Shown piece after piece: positions 15,483 to 23,485 of a DNA stretch of 28,462 bases. How positions within the stretch are numbered: position 1 is the first letter of the stretch; the number at the start of each line of letters is the position of its first letter. The stretch is taken from NCBI GenBank assembly GCA_046705545.1, contig JBJKQF010000125.1:1-28462 (forward strand), written 5' to 3'. The notes below the pieces were generated by a model. The model did no database searches. It was not told where the DNA came from and saw nothing but the letters and a program-made list of their open reading frames with translations. Position numbers and translations under genes: made by a program. This DNA is from JAMCXS01 sp046705545. GTDB taxonomy: Bacteria > Acidobacteriota > Terriglobia > UBA7540.

Positions 15483-18400
15483 ATGATCCATCGCATCGTG
15501 CAGTTTGCGCTCAACCAGCGTTTTTTTATTCTCGTTCTGGTGGGATTTCTGATTGTGGCGGGTGTCCTTTCTTTTGAAAGGATGCCGGTGGACGCCTATC
15601 CGGACCTCTCGCCGCCCATCGTGGAGATCATTACGCAATGGCCCGGCCACGCCGCAGAAGAGGTCGAGCGGCTGATCACCGTGCCCATTGAAATCCAGAT
15701 GAACGGCATTCCGAAGCTTGAAACCATGCGCTCGATCTCGCTCTACGGGCTCTCGGACGTCATCATGACTTTCAAGTTCAGCACGGACAAATATTTCTGC
15801 CGGGAGGTGGCTTTCCGGCGCCTTTCAGGCGTATCCCTGCCGAGTGGAGTAACTCCGGGTTTGGCGCCGCTTTCCAGCCCCAGCGACCTGATTTATCGTT
15901 ACGTGCTGCAAAGCCCTGACCGCACGCCCATGGAATTGAAGACCATCCAGGATTGGGTCCTGAACCATGCCTACCGGGCGGTTCGGGGCGTGGCGGACGA
16001 TTCGGGCTTTGGCGGGACGACCATGCAATACCAGGTGTTGCTCGACCCCTCCCAGCTCTACAGTTATCACGTCACGGTCCCGCAGGTTCTGCAAGCTCTG
16101 AGCTCTAACAATGCCAATACGGGTGGCGGTTTCTATTCACAGGGTGGGCAGTTCTATTACGTGCGGGGTATTGGATTATTAAGGGATACCCAGGATATCG
16201 GCAACGTTGTGGTGACCAGCCACAACGGCGCGCCGGTTTACATCCGCAACATCGGCAAGGTAGAGATTGGGCATGCTCCGCGCCTCGGTGAATTCGGCTT
16301 CATGCACAACAATGATGCCGTCGAGGGCGTGATCATGATGCGCACCGGAGAACAGACTCAATACGTTCTCCAGCGGGTCGAAAAAGAGACCCAGTATTTG
16401 AACACCAAGGTTTTGCCCAAAGACGTCAAGATCCACCCCTTCTATGACCGAAGCGGTTTGGTGGAATTGACCACTTCGACGGTGGAGGGCAATCTGCTGC
16501 GCGGCATGGTGCTGGTCCTCATCGTTCTGGTTTTTTTCCTGGTGAGCTTCCGCGCCGCCATCATTACCGCGCTGACAATCCCTCTCTGCTTGCTATTCTC
16601 TTTCGTCTTTCTTCACCTGAAAGGCGTGTCAGCCAACTTGCTTTCGATAGGGGCCATAGATTTCGGCATTCTCATCGACGGTACGGTGGTCATGATGGAA
16701 AACATCTACCGTGAACTGGGCCTGCGCGCCGGCCAAAAGTACGATTTGAAGGAAGCGATTCTGGCCGGCGCCCGCGACGTGGACCGCCCCGTCTTCTATT
16801 CTGTGGCGGTCATCATTGCGGGGTATCTGCCCATCTACGCCCTGGGTGGGCCCTCCGGCCGCCTCTTCCACCCCATGGCGGACACGATGTCATTCGCGCT
16901 GGTTGGGGCTCTGATTATTTCTCTGACCCTGGTACCGGTCCTGATCTCCTATTGGTTTAAGGCGGGCGTCAAAGAGAAGGTGAACCGGCCGTTCGAATGG
17001 ATCAAGCGTCTCTACGGCCGCCAACTCGACTGGTGCCTCGATCACCGGGCGCTCACTCTGGGAATTGCCGTGGCGATCTTTGCGCCGGTGATGTTTCTGG
17101 TGCCGCTGATTGGCGGGGAGTTCATGCCGCACCTGGACGAGGGTGCGCTATGGGTGCGCGCCACCATGCCTTATACCATTTCCTGGCAGGAGGCTGCCAA
17201 GATCGCTCCCCAGATCCGCAAGATTCTGATGTCTTATCCGCAGGTGACGGAGGTGGGTTCGGAGTTGGGGCGGCCGGACGATGGAACGGATCCCACGGGG
17301 TTCTTCAACTGCGAATTTTACGTGGGCCTCAAGCCCTACAACAACAAGGTCTGGAAGACCAGTTCGATCCGGAACAAACAGGAACTCATCACATCCATCA
17401 ATGCAAAGCTCACCACCTTTCCCGGCATTATTTTCAATTACACGCAGCCGGCTGAAGACGCCGTCGATGAGGCCTTGACGGGTCTCAAGAGCGCCCTCGC
17501 CGTCAAAGTGTACGGCCCGAATCTCCAAGTTCTCCAGGACGCTGCCCTAAAGATCAAAATGAAGCTTTCGCACGTCCATGGCTTTACGGACCTGGTGGTG
17601 GTTCGGGAATTGGGCCAGCCCAGCCTGCTGATCAAGATCGACCGGGAAAAGATCGCGCGCTACGGCATCAACGTGTCCGATGCCGATGCGGTGATCGAGG
17701 CGGCAATCGGCGGGGCGCCGGCCACGCAGGTCATCCAAGGGGAGAAGTTGTTTGATCTGATCGTCCGCATGAAGCCGCAGTTCCGTTCCGATCCGAGGCA
17801 GATTGGGAACCTCCTTGTCGGCACGCCCGACGGCCAACAAATTCCCCTCAAAGATCTGGCCGATATCGAGATCGGAAACGGCGCTTCGTTCATCTACCGG
17901 CAAAACAACGAGCGTTACATCGGCATTCAGTACAGCATCGAGGGCCGCGACCTGGCGGGCGCCGTGAGCGAAGGCCAGCGCGCCATTGCGCCAATTGTGC
18001 GTTCGCTTCCCCAGGGCTACCACGTGACCTGGGGCGGTGAATACAGCGAATACGTGGCGGCCAGAAAACAGCTTGACGTGATCGGCCCGCTCACCGTGCT
18101 GCTGATTTTCCTGATTCTTTTCGGACTGTACGGTAACTTCAAATTTCCATTCTGCATTGCCCTGGGCGTGGTCATGACGGAGCCGGTGGGCGCTTTGATC
18201 GCCCTGAAGCTGAGCGGCACGCCCTTCAGCGTTTCCTCCGTGCTCGGCTTGCTGGTCCTGATGGGCGTGGCGACGGAGATGGCCGTGGTGCTCTATTCCT
18301 ACATCAACAAACTGCGCCTGGAAGGGAAGGGCGTCCGCGAGGCGACGTATGAGGCCGCCTTGCTGCGCCTGCGTCCCATCATGATGACGGCGCTGGTGGC

Positions 18401-18572
18401 GTGCCTGGGATTGCTGCCCGCGGCGCTCTCGCACGGCATCGGGTCGGATACGCAACGGCCCTTCGCCATTGTGATTGTGGGCGGGCTGATCTCTCCACTC
18501 TTTCTGGGCTTCTTTGTGAATCCGGTCCTTTACACGCTGGTCGCCCGCGATGGCGACGTGTTGCAGGTTTAA
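15483..18572 (+). CDS. HME-family RND efflux pump (CzcA/CusA-like)
   Basis: The protein has 1029 residues, the normal size of heavy-metal RND permeases, with 12 expected membrane segments and two large periplasmic loops. It should use the proton gradient to expel metal ions through the adaptor and channel encoded upstream. The N-terminus (FERMPVDAYPDLSPPIVEI) is typical. In membrane segment 4, GAIDFGILIDGTVVMMEN carries D393, D399 and E406, the DFGxxxDGxxxxxEN pattern of divalent-cation pumps such as CzcA; CusA-type Cu/Ag pumps differ at this motif. The segment after FMPHLDEG reads ALWVRATMP, without the methionine-rich character of CusA. On this basis a divalent ion (Zn, Co, Ni or Cd) is more likely than copper, but the ion is inferred. 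A 57-bp gap separates it from the adaptor gene; no strong ribosome binding site is visible. Confidence 0.93.
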   Translation: MIHRIVQFALNQRFFILVLVGFLIVAGVLSFERMPVDAYPDLSPPIVEIITQWPGHAAEEVERLITVPIEIQMNGIPKLETMRSISLYGLSDVIMTFKFSTDKYFCREVAFRRLSGVSLPSGVTPGLAPLSSPSDLIYRYVLQSPDRTPMELKTIQDWVLNHAYRAVRGVADDSGFGGTTMQYQVLLDPSQLYSYHVTVPQVLQALSSNNANTGGGFYSQGGQFYYVRGIGLLRDTQDIGNVVVTSHNGAPVYIRNIGKVEIGHAPRLGEFGFMHNNDAVEGVIMMRTGEQTQYVLQRVEKETQYLNTKVLPKDVKIHPFYDRSGLVELTTSTVEGNLLRGMVLVLIVLVFFLVSFRAAIITALTIPLCLLFSFVFLHLKGVSANLLSIGAIDFGILIDGTVVMMENIYRELGLRAGQKYDLKEAILAGARDVDRPVFYSVAVIIAGYLPIYALGGPSGRLFHPMADTMSFALVGALIISLTLVPVLISYWFKAGVKEKVNRPFEWIKRLYGRQLDWCLDHRALTLGIAVAIFAPVMFLVPLIGGEFMPHLDEGALWVRATMPYTISWQEAAKIAPQIRKILMSYPQVTEVGSELGRPDDGTDPTGFFNCEFYVGLKPYNNKVWKTSSIRNKQELITSINAKLTTFPGIIFNYTQPAEDAVDEALTGLKSALAVKVYGPNLQVLQDAALKIKMKLSHVHGFTDLVVVRELGQPSLLIKIDREKIARYGINVSDADAVIEAAIGGAPATQVIQGEKLFDLIVRMKPQFRSDPRQIGNLLVGTPDGQQIPLKDLADIEIGNGASFIYRQNNERYIGIQYSIEGRDLAGAVSEGQRAIAPIVRSLPQGYHVTWGGEYSEYVAARKQLDVIGPLTVLLIFLILFGLYGNFKFPFCIALGVVMTEPVGALIALKLSGTPFSVSSVLGLLVLMGVATEMAVVLYSYINKLRLEGKGVREATYEAALLRLRPIMMTALVACLGLLPAALSHGIGSDTQRPFAIVIVGGLISPLFLGFFVNPVLYTLVARDGDVLQV

Positions 18573-18576
18573 CACC

Positions 18577-18954
18577 GTGAATCCCGCCGTTTCCAAGCAG
18601 GCTTCGGTTTTCCGTGGGCGCAGCGCGGCGCGTTATCTGACCGCCTGGCTGGCCGTCCTGGTGCAGTTGCACATTTTCCTGGTGCTGGAACTGCACCATC
18701 ACGTTCTGAGCCAAGCCTTTCTTCGGAGCACGGTTGCCTCTGGGGCGGATTGGGGTAAGCCCAGCCCCGCGCGAGTTCCTTCTCCCCTTTGCCCGGCGTG
18801 CCAGGTGGCCCGCCAGGGAGCCGTTCAGGCCGGCGTGGAAAGGCTGGCTTGGCTGCCGCTCGGCGCCGTCGCCCTTACTCCACCCGCCGCTGTTTTCAAC
18901 ATCCTCGTTGTTTTTCTCCTGCAATCCTCCGGTCGAGATCCTCCTCGCGTCTGA
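18577..18954 (+). CDS. Small HHH/CxACQ membrane-anchored protein B (paralogue of the 12495 protein)
   Basis: I place the start at GTG 18577, five bases after the pump's stop codon; an in-frame ATG at 18550 would overlap the pump gene and add nine residues. The 125-residue product has a hydrophobic segment (22-39, including TAWLAVLVQLHIFLVLEL), HHH at 40-42, LCPACQ with C72 and C75, and ends GRDPPRV. The spacing from HHH to the first Cys (30 residues), from CxxC to the end (50) and to the GRxPP motif (44) are identical to protein A, so the two align without a gap. A second hydrophobic stretch (about 95-116) makes the C-terminus more apolar than in protein A. It sits directly between the pump gene and the TonB receptor gene. 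A periplasmic metal-binding accessory role is inferred, not shown. Confidence 0.75.
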   Translation: MNPAVSKQASVFRGRSAARYLTAWLAVLVQLHIFLVLELHHHVLSQAFLRSTVASGADWGKPSPARVPSPLCPACQVARQGAVQAGVERLAWLPLGAVALTPPAAVFNILVVFLLQSSGRDPPRV

Positions 18955-19006
18955 TTGCTTGCCAAAGTCTCAGCAAAAAAATTAGACCACATTCAGGAGG
19001 ACATGC

Positions 19007-21679
19007 ATGCGCACGATTTTCCGCCGCGGTGCAACCGCGGCCTTTGGGCGATGGAATGACCGTTTCACCCGCCCGTGGTGGTTTACCACCCTGTTGATGA
19101 TTGGTGGATTGGTGTTCCCCGCAGCAACTCTTCTGGGGCAAGCTCTGGGGACTTCCGGAACGATCCAAGGGACGGTGATTGACCCGTCGGAGGCTGGGGT
19201 TGCAGCGGCCACGGTAGAGATTCAAGATCCCGTTTCAGGATTTGTCCGGTCCACCACAACTGGCAATTCCGGGAAATTTGGATTTAAGAATGTGCCGTTC
19301 AATCCCTACCACCTGACGGTCACTCACCAGGGCTTTGAGCCGGTCGTCCAGGACGTTGAGGTGCAGTCGGGCCTTCCCGTGCAGTTGAAGATTCAATTGA
19401 AGATTGCCACGGCCGTTACCTCGGTTACCGTGACAACCAGGTCGAACGATTTGATCGAAAGAACTCCCATCGCACATACCGATGTCAACCAAACCCTGAT
19501 TTCAACCCTGCCCGTCCAAAGTCCCTCCATTGGACTGAGCCAGGTGATCACCAACGCCACACCCGGCGTTGTTGCCGATGCCAACGGCTTCTTTCACCCC
19601 CTAGGTGAACACTCGGATACAACGGTGGTGGTGGATGGCCAGCCAACCAGCGACCAACAGGCTAAAATTTTTGCCAACCAGCTTCCCATGAATGCCGTGG
19701 AATCAATAGAAGTCATACACGGCACCCCGCCGGCGCAATACGGTGATATGACGAGCCTGATCGTCAACACCTCCATGAAATCCGGACTCGGCCAGGCACC
19801 CCACGGCAGCTTTAACACACAATACGGCTCCTTCGGGTCTTGGTCGGAAGGTTTCACTTTAGGGGTGGGAAACAGCAAGTGGGGGAACTTCCTGTCCCTC
19901 AATGGTGATGGGTCCAGCCGCTTTTTAGATTCCCCGGAGTTCACGGCATTTCACGACAAGGGTAATGATGAGAGCTTTTTCGACCGCGTGGATTGGCAGC
20001 CAGGCGCAAAGGATACGGCTCACCTGGATCTTTCCCTGGGAAGGTCCTGGTTCCAAATTCCCAACACCTACAGTCAGCTTGCCAGCGGGCAGGATCAGCG
20101 CCAGCAAGTGAGATCGATCAACCTTTCACCTGAGTGGACACACCTGTTCAGTGCGAACACCCTGATTGCCGTCCAGCCTTTCCTGCGTATCACGCACGTT
20201 CAATACTACCCGAGCCGGGATCTCTTCTCAGATTTGCCCGCGACGGTGAACCAGGACCGGCGGCTCGCTCACTATGGCTTCACCACCGCCCTCGACTACT
20301 CGCGCGGCATTCAAACTGCCAAAGCCGGAGTGGAACTGCTCGTTTCTCCCGTTACGGAAAACTTCGGCTTGGGAATCACCGATCCCACCTTTAATCCTGT
20401 TTGTCTTACCTCCACCGGGAACCCAGTGCTGGATCCCACGCTCACCAACCCTAATGCTTGCTCGGGCCTCGGCTACGTTGCGAATCCTTCGCTCGCCCCG
20501 GGATTGGTGCCCTACGACCTGACGCGAGGCGGGCGGCTTTTTGATTTTAACGGCTACGCGAACATCAAGGAGGTAGGCCTCTACGCGCAGGATAGCCTGA
20601 AGCTGGGCCGTTGGAGGGTGGATGGCGGCGTCCGCCAGGACCTCTACCGCGGGCTGAGCAGCGCCAACGCCACCGAGCCCCGTTTGGCCGTCTCCTACCA
20701 GGTCAAACGCACGGGCACGGTTATTCGCATGGGTTATGCGCGGTTGTTTGACACGCCTTACTACGAAAACCTGCTTCTCTCCAGCGCCACCGGAGCGGGC
20801 GGCCTCGCGAGTACCGGGACCGGCGCTTTTGGCCAGGCGCCGTTGGCGCCGGGACGCCGCAACCAGTTCAACGTGGGTCTGGAGCAGGCGTTTGGCCGGC
20901 ACGTGGTTGTCAACGCGGGTTATTTCTGGAAATATACGCGCGACGATTTCGATTTCGACACGCTTTTCAATTCGCCGATCACCTTTCCCATTCAATGGCG
21001 CAAATCAAAGCTCGACGGAGCAGCAGTCCGCGTGAATCTGACAGATCTCCACGGCCTGACGGCCTATACGGTTTTGGGCCACGCGCGCGCGCGCTTTTTT
21101 GGCCCGGAAGTGGGTGGTCTGATTTTTAACTCTCCCCTCAACACCGGCGCCTTCCGCATCGACCACGACCAGAACCTCGAGCAGACTACTCACGTGGAAT
21201 ATCAATTCCCGCAGTTTCACGCCTTGCGTGAAAGCCATCCCTGGGTGGGTTTCACTTGGCAGTATGAGAGTGGGCTGGTTGCCGGGTCGATACCTGGCTT
21301 GGCCTCCGTATTAGCTCTCAATGGAGACCAGCAGGCAGCGATTGGCTTCTATTGCGGAAGTGACGTCGCCTCTTTGGATAATCCTATTACGGCCTGCAGT
21401 CTGCCATACCCGCAATGGGGAGCGACGCGGGTCGTGATTCCTGCGCCCGGAACCGAAAATGACGACACCAATCCCCCTCGGATCGCTCCTCGCAATCTGT
21501 TTGACCTGGCAATCGGCGTTGACAACCTCTTCCGCACCGACCGTCCCAGAGTCACGCTGAAGCTTACCGCCATCAATCTGGCCAACAAAGATGCCTTGTA
21601 CAACTTTCTTTCCACGTTCAGCGGGACCCATTTTGTGACCCCGCGAACCTGGCAGGCGCAGTTAGGTTTTGTCTTCTAG
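19007..21679 (+). CDS. TonB-dependent outer-membrane receptor with carboxypeptidase-regulatory-like domain
   Basis: The protein has 890 residues. A strong AGGAGG (18995-19000) lies six bases before ATG 19007. A long signal sequence (membrane-like FTTLLMIGGLVFPAATLLGQA, about 26-46) leads into a carboxypeptidase-regulatory-like beta-sandwich (about 50-140: GTIQGTVIDPSEAGVAAATV), common in Acidobacteriota and Bacteroidota receptors. The plug follows, with DTTVVVDGQPT and the AVESIEVIHGTPPAQYGD segment, then a beta-barrel ending in RTWQAQLGFVF, whose C-terminal Phe is an outer-membrane protein signal. Two surface-loop candidates contain spaced cysteine pairs (about residues 465-485 and 783-797). 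It needs the TonB-ExbBD energy system, not encoded here. Its place 52 bp after small protein B, on the same strand as the pump genes, suggests it handles the same metal or a metal complex. Confidence 0.92.
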   Translation: MRTIFRRGATAAFGRWNDRFTRPWWFTTLLMIGGLVFPAATLLGQALGTSGTIQGTVIDPSEAGVAAATVEIQDPVSGFVRSTTTGNSGKFGFKNVPFNPYHLTVTHQGFEPVVQDVEVQSGLPVQLKIQLKIATAVTSVTVTTRSNDLIERTPIAHTDVNQTLISTLPVQSPSIGLSQVITNATPGVVADANGFFHPLGEHSDTTVVVDGQPTSDQQAKIFANQLPMNAVESIEVIHGTPPAQYGDMTSLIVNTSMKSGLGQAPHGSFNTQYGSFGSWSEGFTLGVGNSKWGNFLSLNGDGSSRFLDSPEFTAFHDKGNDESFFDRVDWQPGAKDTAHLDLSLGRSWFQIPNTYSQLASGQDQRQQVRSINLSPEWTHLFSANTLIAVQPFLRITHVQYYPSRDLFSDLPATVNQDRRLAHYGFTTALDYSRGIQTAKAGVELLVSPVTENFGLGITDPTFNPVCLTSTGNPVLDPTLTNPNACSGLGYVANPSLAPGLVPYDLTRGGRLFDFNGYANIKEVGLYAQDSLKLGRWRVDGGVRQDLYRGLSSANATEPRLAVSYQVKRTGTVIRMGYARLFDTPYYENLLLSSATGAGGLASTGTGAFGQAPLAPGRRNQFNVGLEQAFGRHVVVNAGYFWKYTRDDFDFDTLFNSPITFPIQWRKSKLDGAAVRVNLTDLHGLTAYTVLGHARARFFGPEVGGLIFNSPLNTGAFRIDHDQNLEQTTHVEYQFPQFHALRESHPWVGFTWQYESGLVAGSIPGLASVLALNGDQQAAIGFYCGSDVASLDNPITACSLPYPQWGATRVVIPAPGTENDDTNPPRIAPRNLFDLAIGVDNLFRTDRPRVTLKLTAINLANKDALYNFLSTFSGTHFVTPRTWQAQLGFVF

Positions 21680-21699
21680 GGCTTGTGGCGATACGGCCC

Positions 21700-21721
21700 C
21701 GCCATCTCTCACGGCATGGCG
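21700..21721. terminator. Possible hairpin terminator between convergent genes
   Basis: CGCCAT (21700-21705) and ATGGCG (21716-21721) form a six-pair stem around a ten-base loop, 20 bases past the receptor stop and 37 bases before the end of the opposing gene. There is no T-tract on either side, so it would not be a classical intrinsic terminator. Confidence 0.3.
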
Positions 21722-21758
21722 AGGACTGCACGCCTCTAATTTGCACGTTGTGGGGTGC

Positions 21759-22925
21759 CTAACTTCTGCGCCGGTTGCTCAGCGCTGCCTTGAGCGTGGC
21801 GTTCAGGTAACCGAGAGAATAGGCCAAGCCGGGACTTGGCCGGAACGGACCCGCGGACTGTGGTCCGTCGCCGACGAGTTCCGGGACGTGATCCGGAATC
21901 ACAAGCCCGTCAAAATTGATCTCGACCAGTGCTTCCATTACCCGGTACATGTTGTAGTAGCCGTCGTCCATCAAGGTCTCGGTGAAATTCGGCAGCGGCG
22001 AGTTGACATTCCGGAAATGAATCTTGAACAGCTTCTGCCGTGCGCCGAAATATTTGATTACCTCCACGGGGTCCGCGCCTGTTTTCTTTCCGCCTTCCAG
22101 CCAGCTCCCCACGCACAAGCAGACGCCCACGTTGGGACTGTCGGCCATTGCGATCGCCCGCTTGTAGTTCTCAAACGTGGTGAAGATGCGCGGCACGCCT
22201 GCCAGCATCTGTTGCGGCGGATCGTCCGGGTGTATCCCAATGCGGACGCCCGTTTCCTCCGCCACCGGCGTAACCTTCTTGATGAAGTAATGGAAATTCT
22301 CCCAGACTTCTTCGCTCCGATAGACACGGCCGTTTGAGAGCGGCAGCTTATAGATCTCATTGCCCCAGAATCCTTGGAACTTTGGACTGGACTCGTTGCA
22401 GTTAGAAGCTGTATACCCGCGCGGCGAAACCGCCGTGCCGCTCCGCCAGATACCATTCCCCATGAAGCCGTAGGTTATGTAGTGAAGCCCGGCTTTGCTC
22501 AAGGCGCGCAGGTAATTCTGGAACTCTTCGATTCGAGCGTCGCGCCCGGGAAGGTTCAGCACCACCACCGGATCGTTAATAAGCGGATCCCCGTTCGGAG
22601 CGATTCGGGCCGTTTCGTTCCAAACGTGGAAGCCGCCCGCTTCCCACTGCTCACGCATGCGGGCAAAACCCTCGGCGTTCGCTGTGGCGGGGGTGATGTC
22701 GGAGCTGCTGATCCACTTCACGCCCAGCTGACGGAGGTACAGCATGTTCTCCGCGGTTGGACCCTTCGCGTATGTCCCGATTTTGATTCCCGGAGCAAGC
22801 CGGGGCAACTCTGCCAGACCCCGGCGGGCGGCGGCTGCCAGCGCCGCGCCTCCCAGCGCTACCTTGGCAAAATCTCTTCGGTTGATACTGAAGTTTCCCG
22901 GTTGCGATTCTCTGGATGTGCTCAT
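21759..22925 (-). CDS. Tat-exported mannonate-dehydratase-like protein (UxuA family)
   Basis: The 388-residue minus-strand protein starts at ATG 22925 behind a good GGAGG. Residues 14-38 are a twin-arginine signal: INRRDFAK (R16, R17) followed by the hydrophobic VALGGAALAAAA. The mature part is a TIM barrel that recalls UxuA, which dehydrates D-mannonate to 2-keto-3-deoxygluconate using Fe2+/Mn2+. Recognisable landmarks are RIGIHPDDPP (228-237), VGVCLCVGSW (266-275), KLFKIHFRNVNSP (298-310), TETLMDDGYYNMYRVMEALVE and VIPDHVPE (342-349). These supply H232, Cys269/271, H303 and D345 as likely metal ligands. E. coli UxuA is cytoplasmic and lacks such a signal; in Acidobacteriota relatives annotated as mannonate dehydratases or sugar isomerases often carry a Tat signal, so the true substrate may be different. 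No other sugar gene adjoins it. Confidence 0.78.
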   Translation of the reverse strand: MSTSRESQPGNFSINRRDFAKVALGGAALAAAARRGLAELPRLAPGIKIGTYAKGPTAENMLYLRQLGVKWISSSDITPATANAEGFARMREQWEAGGFHVWNETARIAPNGDPLINDPVVVLNLPGRDARIEEFQNYLRALSKAGLHYITYGFMGNGIWRSGTAVSPRGYTASNCNESSPKFQGFWGNEIYKLPLSNGRVYRSEEVWENFHYFIKKVTPVAEETGVRIGIHPDDPPQQMLAGVPRIFTTFENYKRAIAMADSPNVGVCLCVGSWLEGGKKTGADPVEVIKYFGARQKLFKIHFRNVNSPLPNFTETLMDDGYYNMYRVMEALVEINFDGLVIPDHVPELVGDGPQSAGPFRPSPGLAYSLGYLNATLKAALSNRRRS

Positions 22926-23485
22926 GCCAGACCTCCGTATTTTCAGGATTGGCCTCCAGAACTACGGTAAGAATATGCCCGCCCAACGCGGAAGGCAACC
23001 GCTTCCAAAAGGGCTGGGAGAAGGTGAAACGTCGCGGTAGGCTCGAAGATCTTCAGCCGCGAGGCGATCAGCATCCTGCGGGCGTTGCTGCCAGACAGTG
23101 CGACGCTTCAATCTTGCCCGATGTGAACTCTTTCTTGAGTTGCCCGCGTTGGGTTCCGCAAACCCTGCAACGCAGCCGGGGTTTCACTTGCGGACACTCG
23201 GCCCAAGATTTTGGAGCTAAGCTTTTCATGAGAGCATCAGATAGCCAATGGTATACTCGATAGCATAATCGACCGGGCCGAAAGCAGAGAGAAAAGCGCA
23301 CTTCACTTAGGGGCAGGTGTAAGTGGCGGTGCAAGAAACACTCGCAAAAGCAGGGGTAGCCAAAGACAAACTTGAAGCGGCGGACTGTTGCGTCCCCGCA
23401 CTCCTGTGGTTTTGCGCGCTCGAATAGGTCCGGCACAACTCTCGGGAAATTGGGGTTCAATGCAGTTTTCGAGAACGAGGTCGTG
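22926..23485. other. Divergent intergenic region of about 560 bases
   Basis: The region separates the minus-strand mannonate-dehydratase-like gene from the plus-strand receiver-flavoprotein gene. Open frames inside it (for example minus 23068-23502) show no domain. The in-frame extension of the flavoprotein gene back to TTG 23372 reads as unstructured basic sequence and has no ribosome binding site. Apart from the extended -10 element at 23249-23257 I see no operator repeats or RNA gene. Confidence 0.45.
23249..23257 (+). promoter_or_regulatory. Extended -10 promoter element (TGGTATACT)
   Basis: TGG directly before TATACT makes a full extended -10 (TGn plus a five-of-six TATAAT match). No good -35 lies 16-18 bases upstream, which is tolerable for extended -10 promoters. 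It would give a leader of about 220 nt to ATG 23486. Confidence 0.4.

Noticed and set aside
17547..18596. Minus-strand frame of 349 codons
   Set aside because: Antisense to the pump gene; its His/Gln/Arg-rich sequence is the shadow of hydrophobic codons.
21832..21851. Perfect seven-pair hairpin GGCCAAG/CTTGGCC
   Set aside because: It lies inside the coding part of the mannonate-dehydratase-like gene and has no T-tract, so a terminator role is unlikely.
23372..23485. N-terminal extension of the receiver-flavoprotein from TTG 23372
   Set aside because: No ribosome binding site, and the receiver domain begins exactly at ATG 23486; the 38 extra residues look non-coding.
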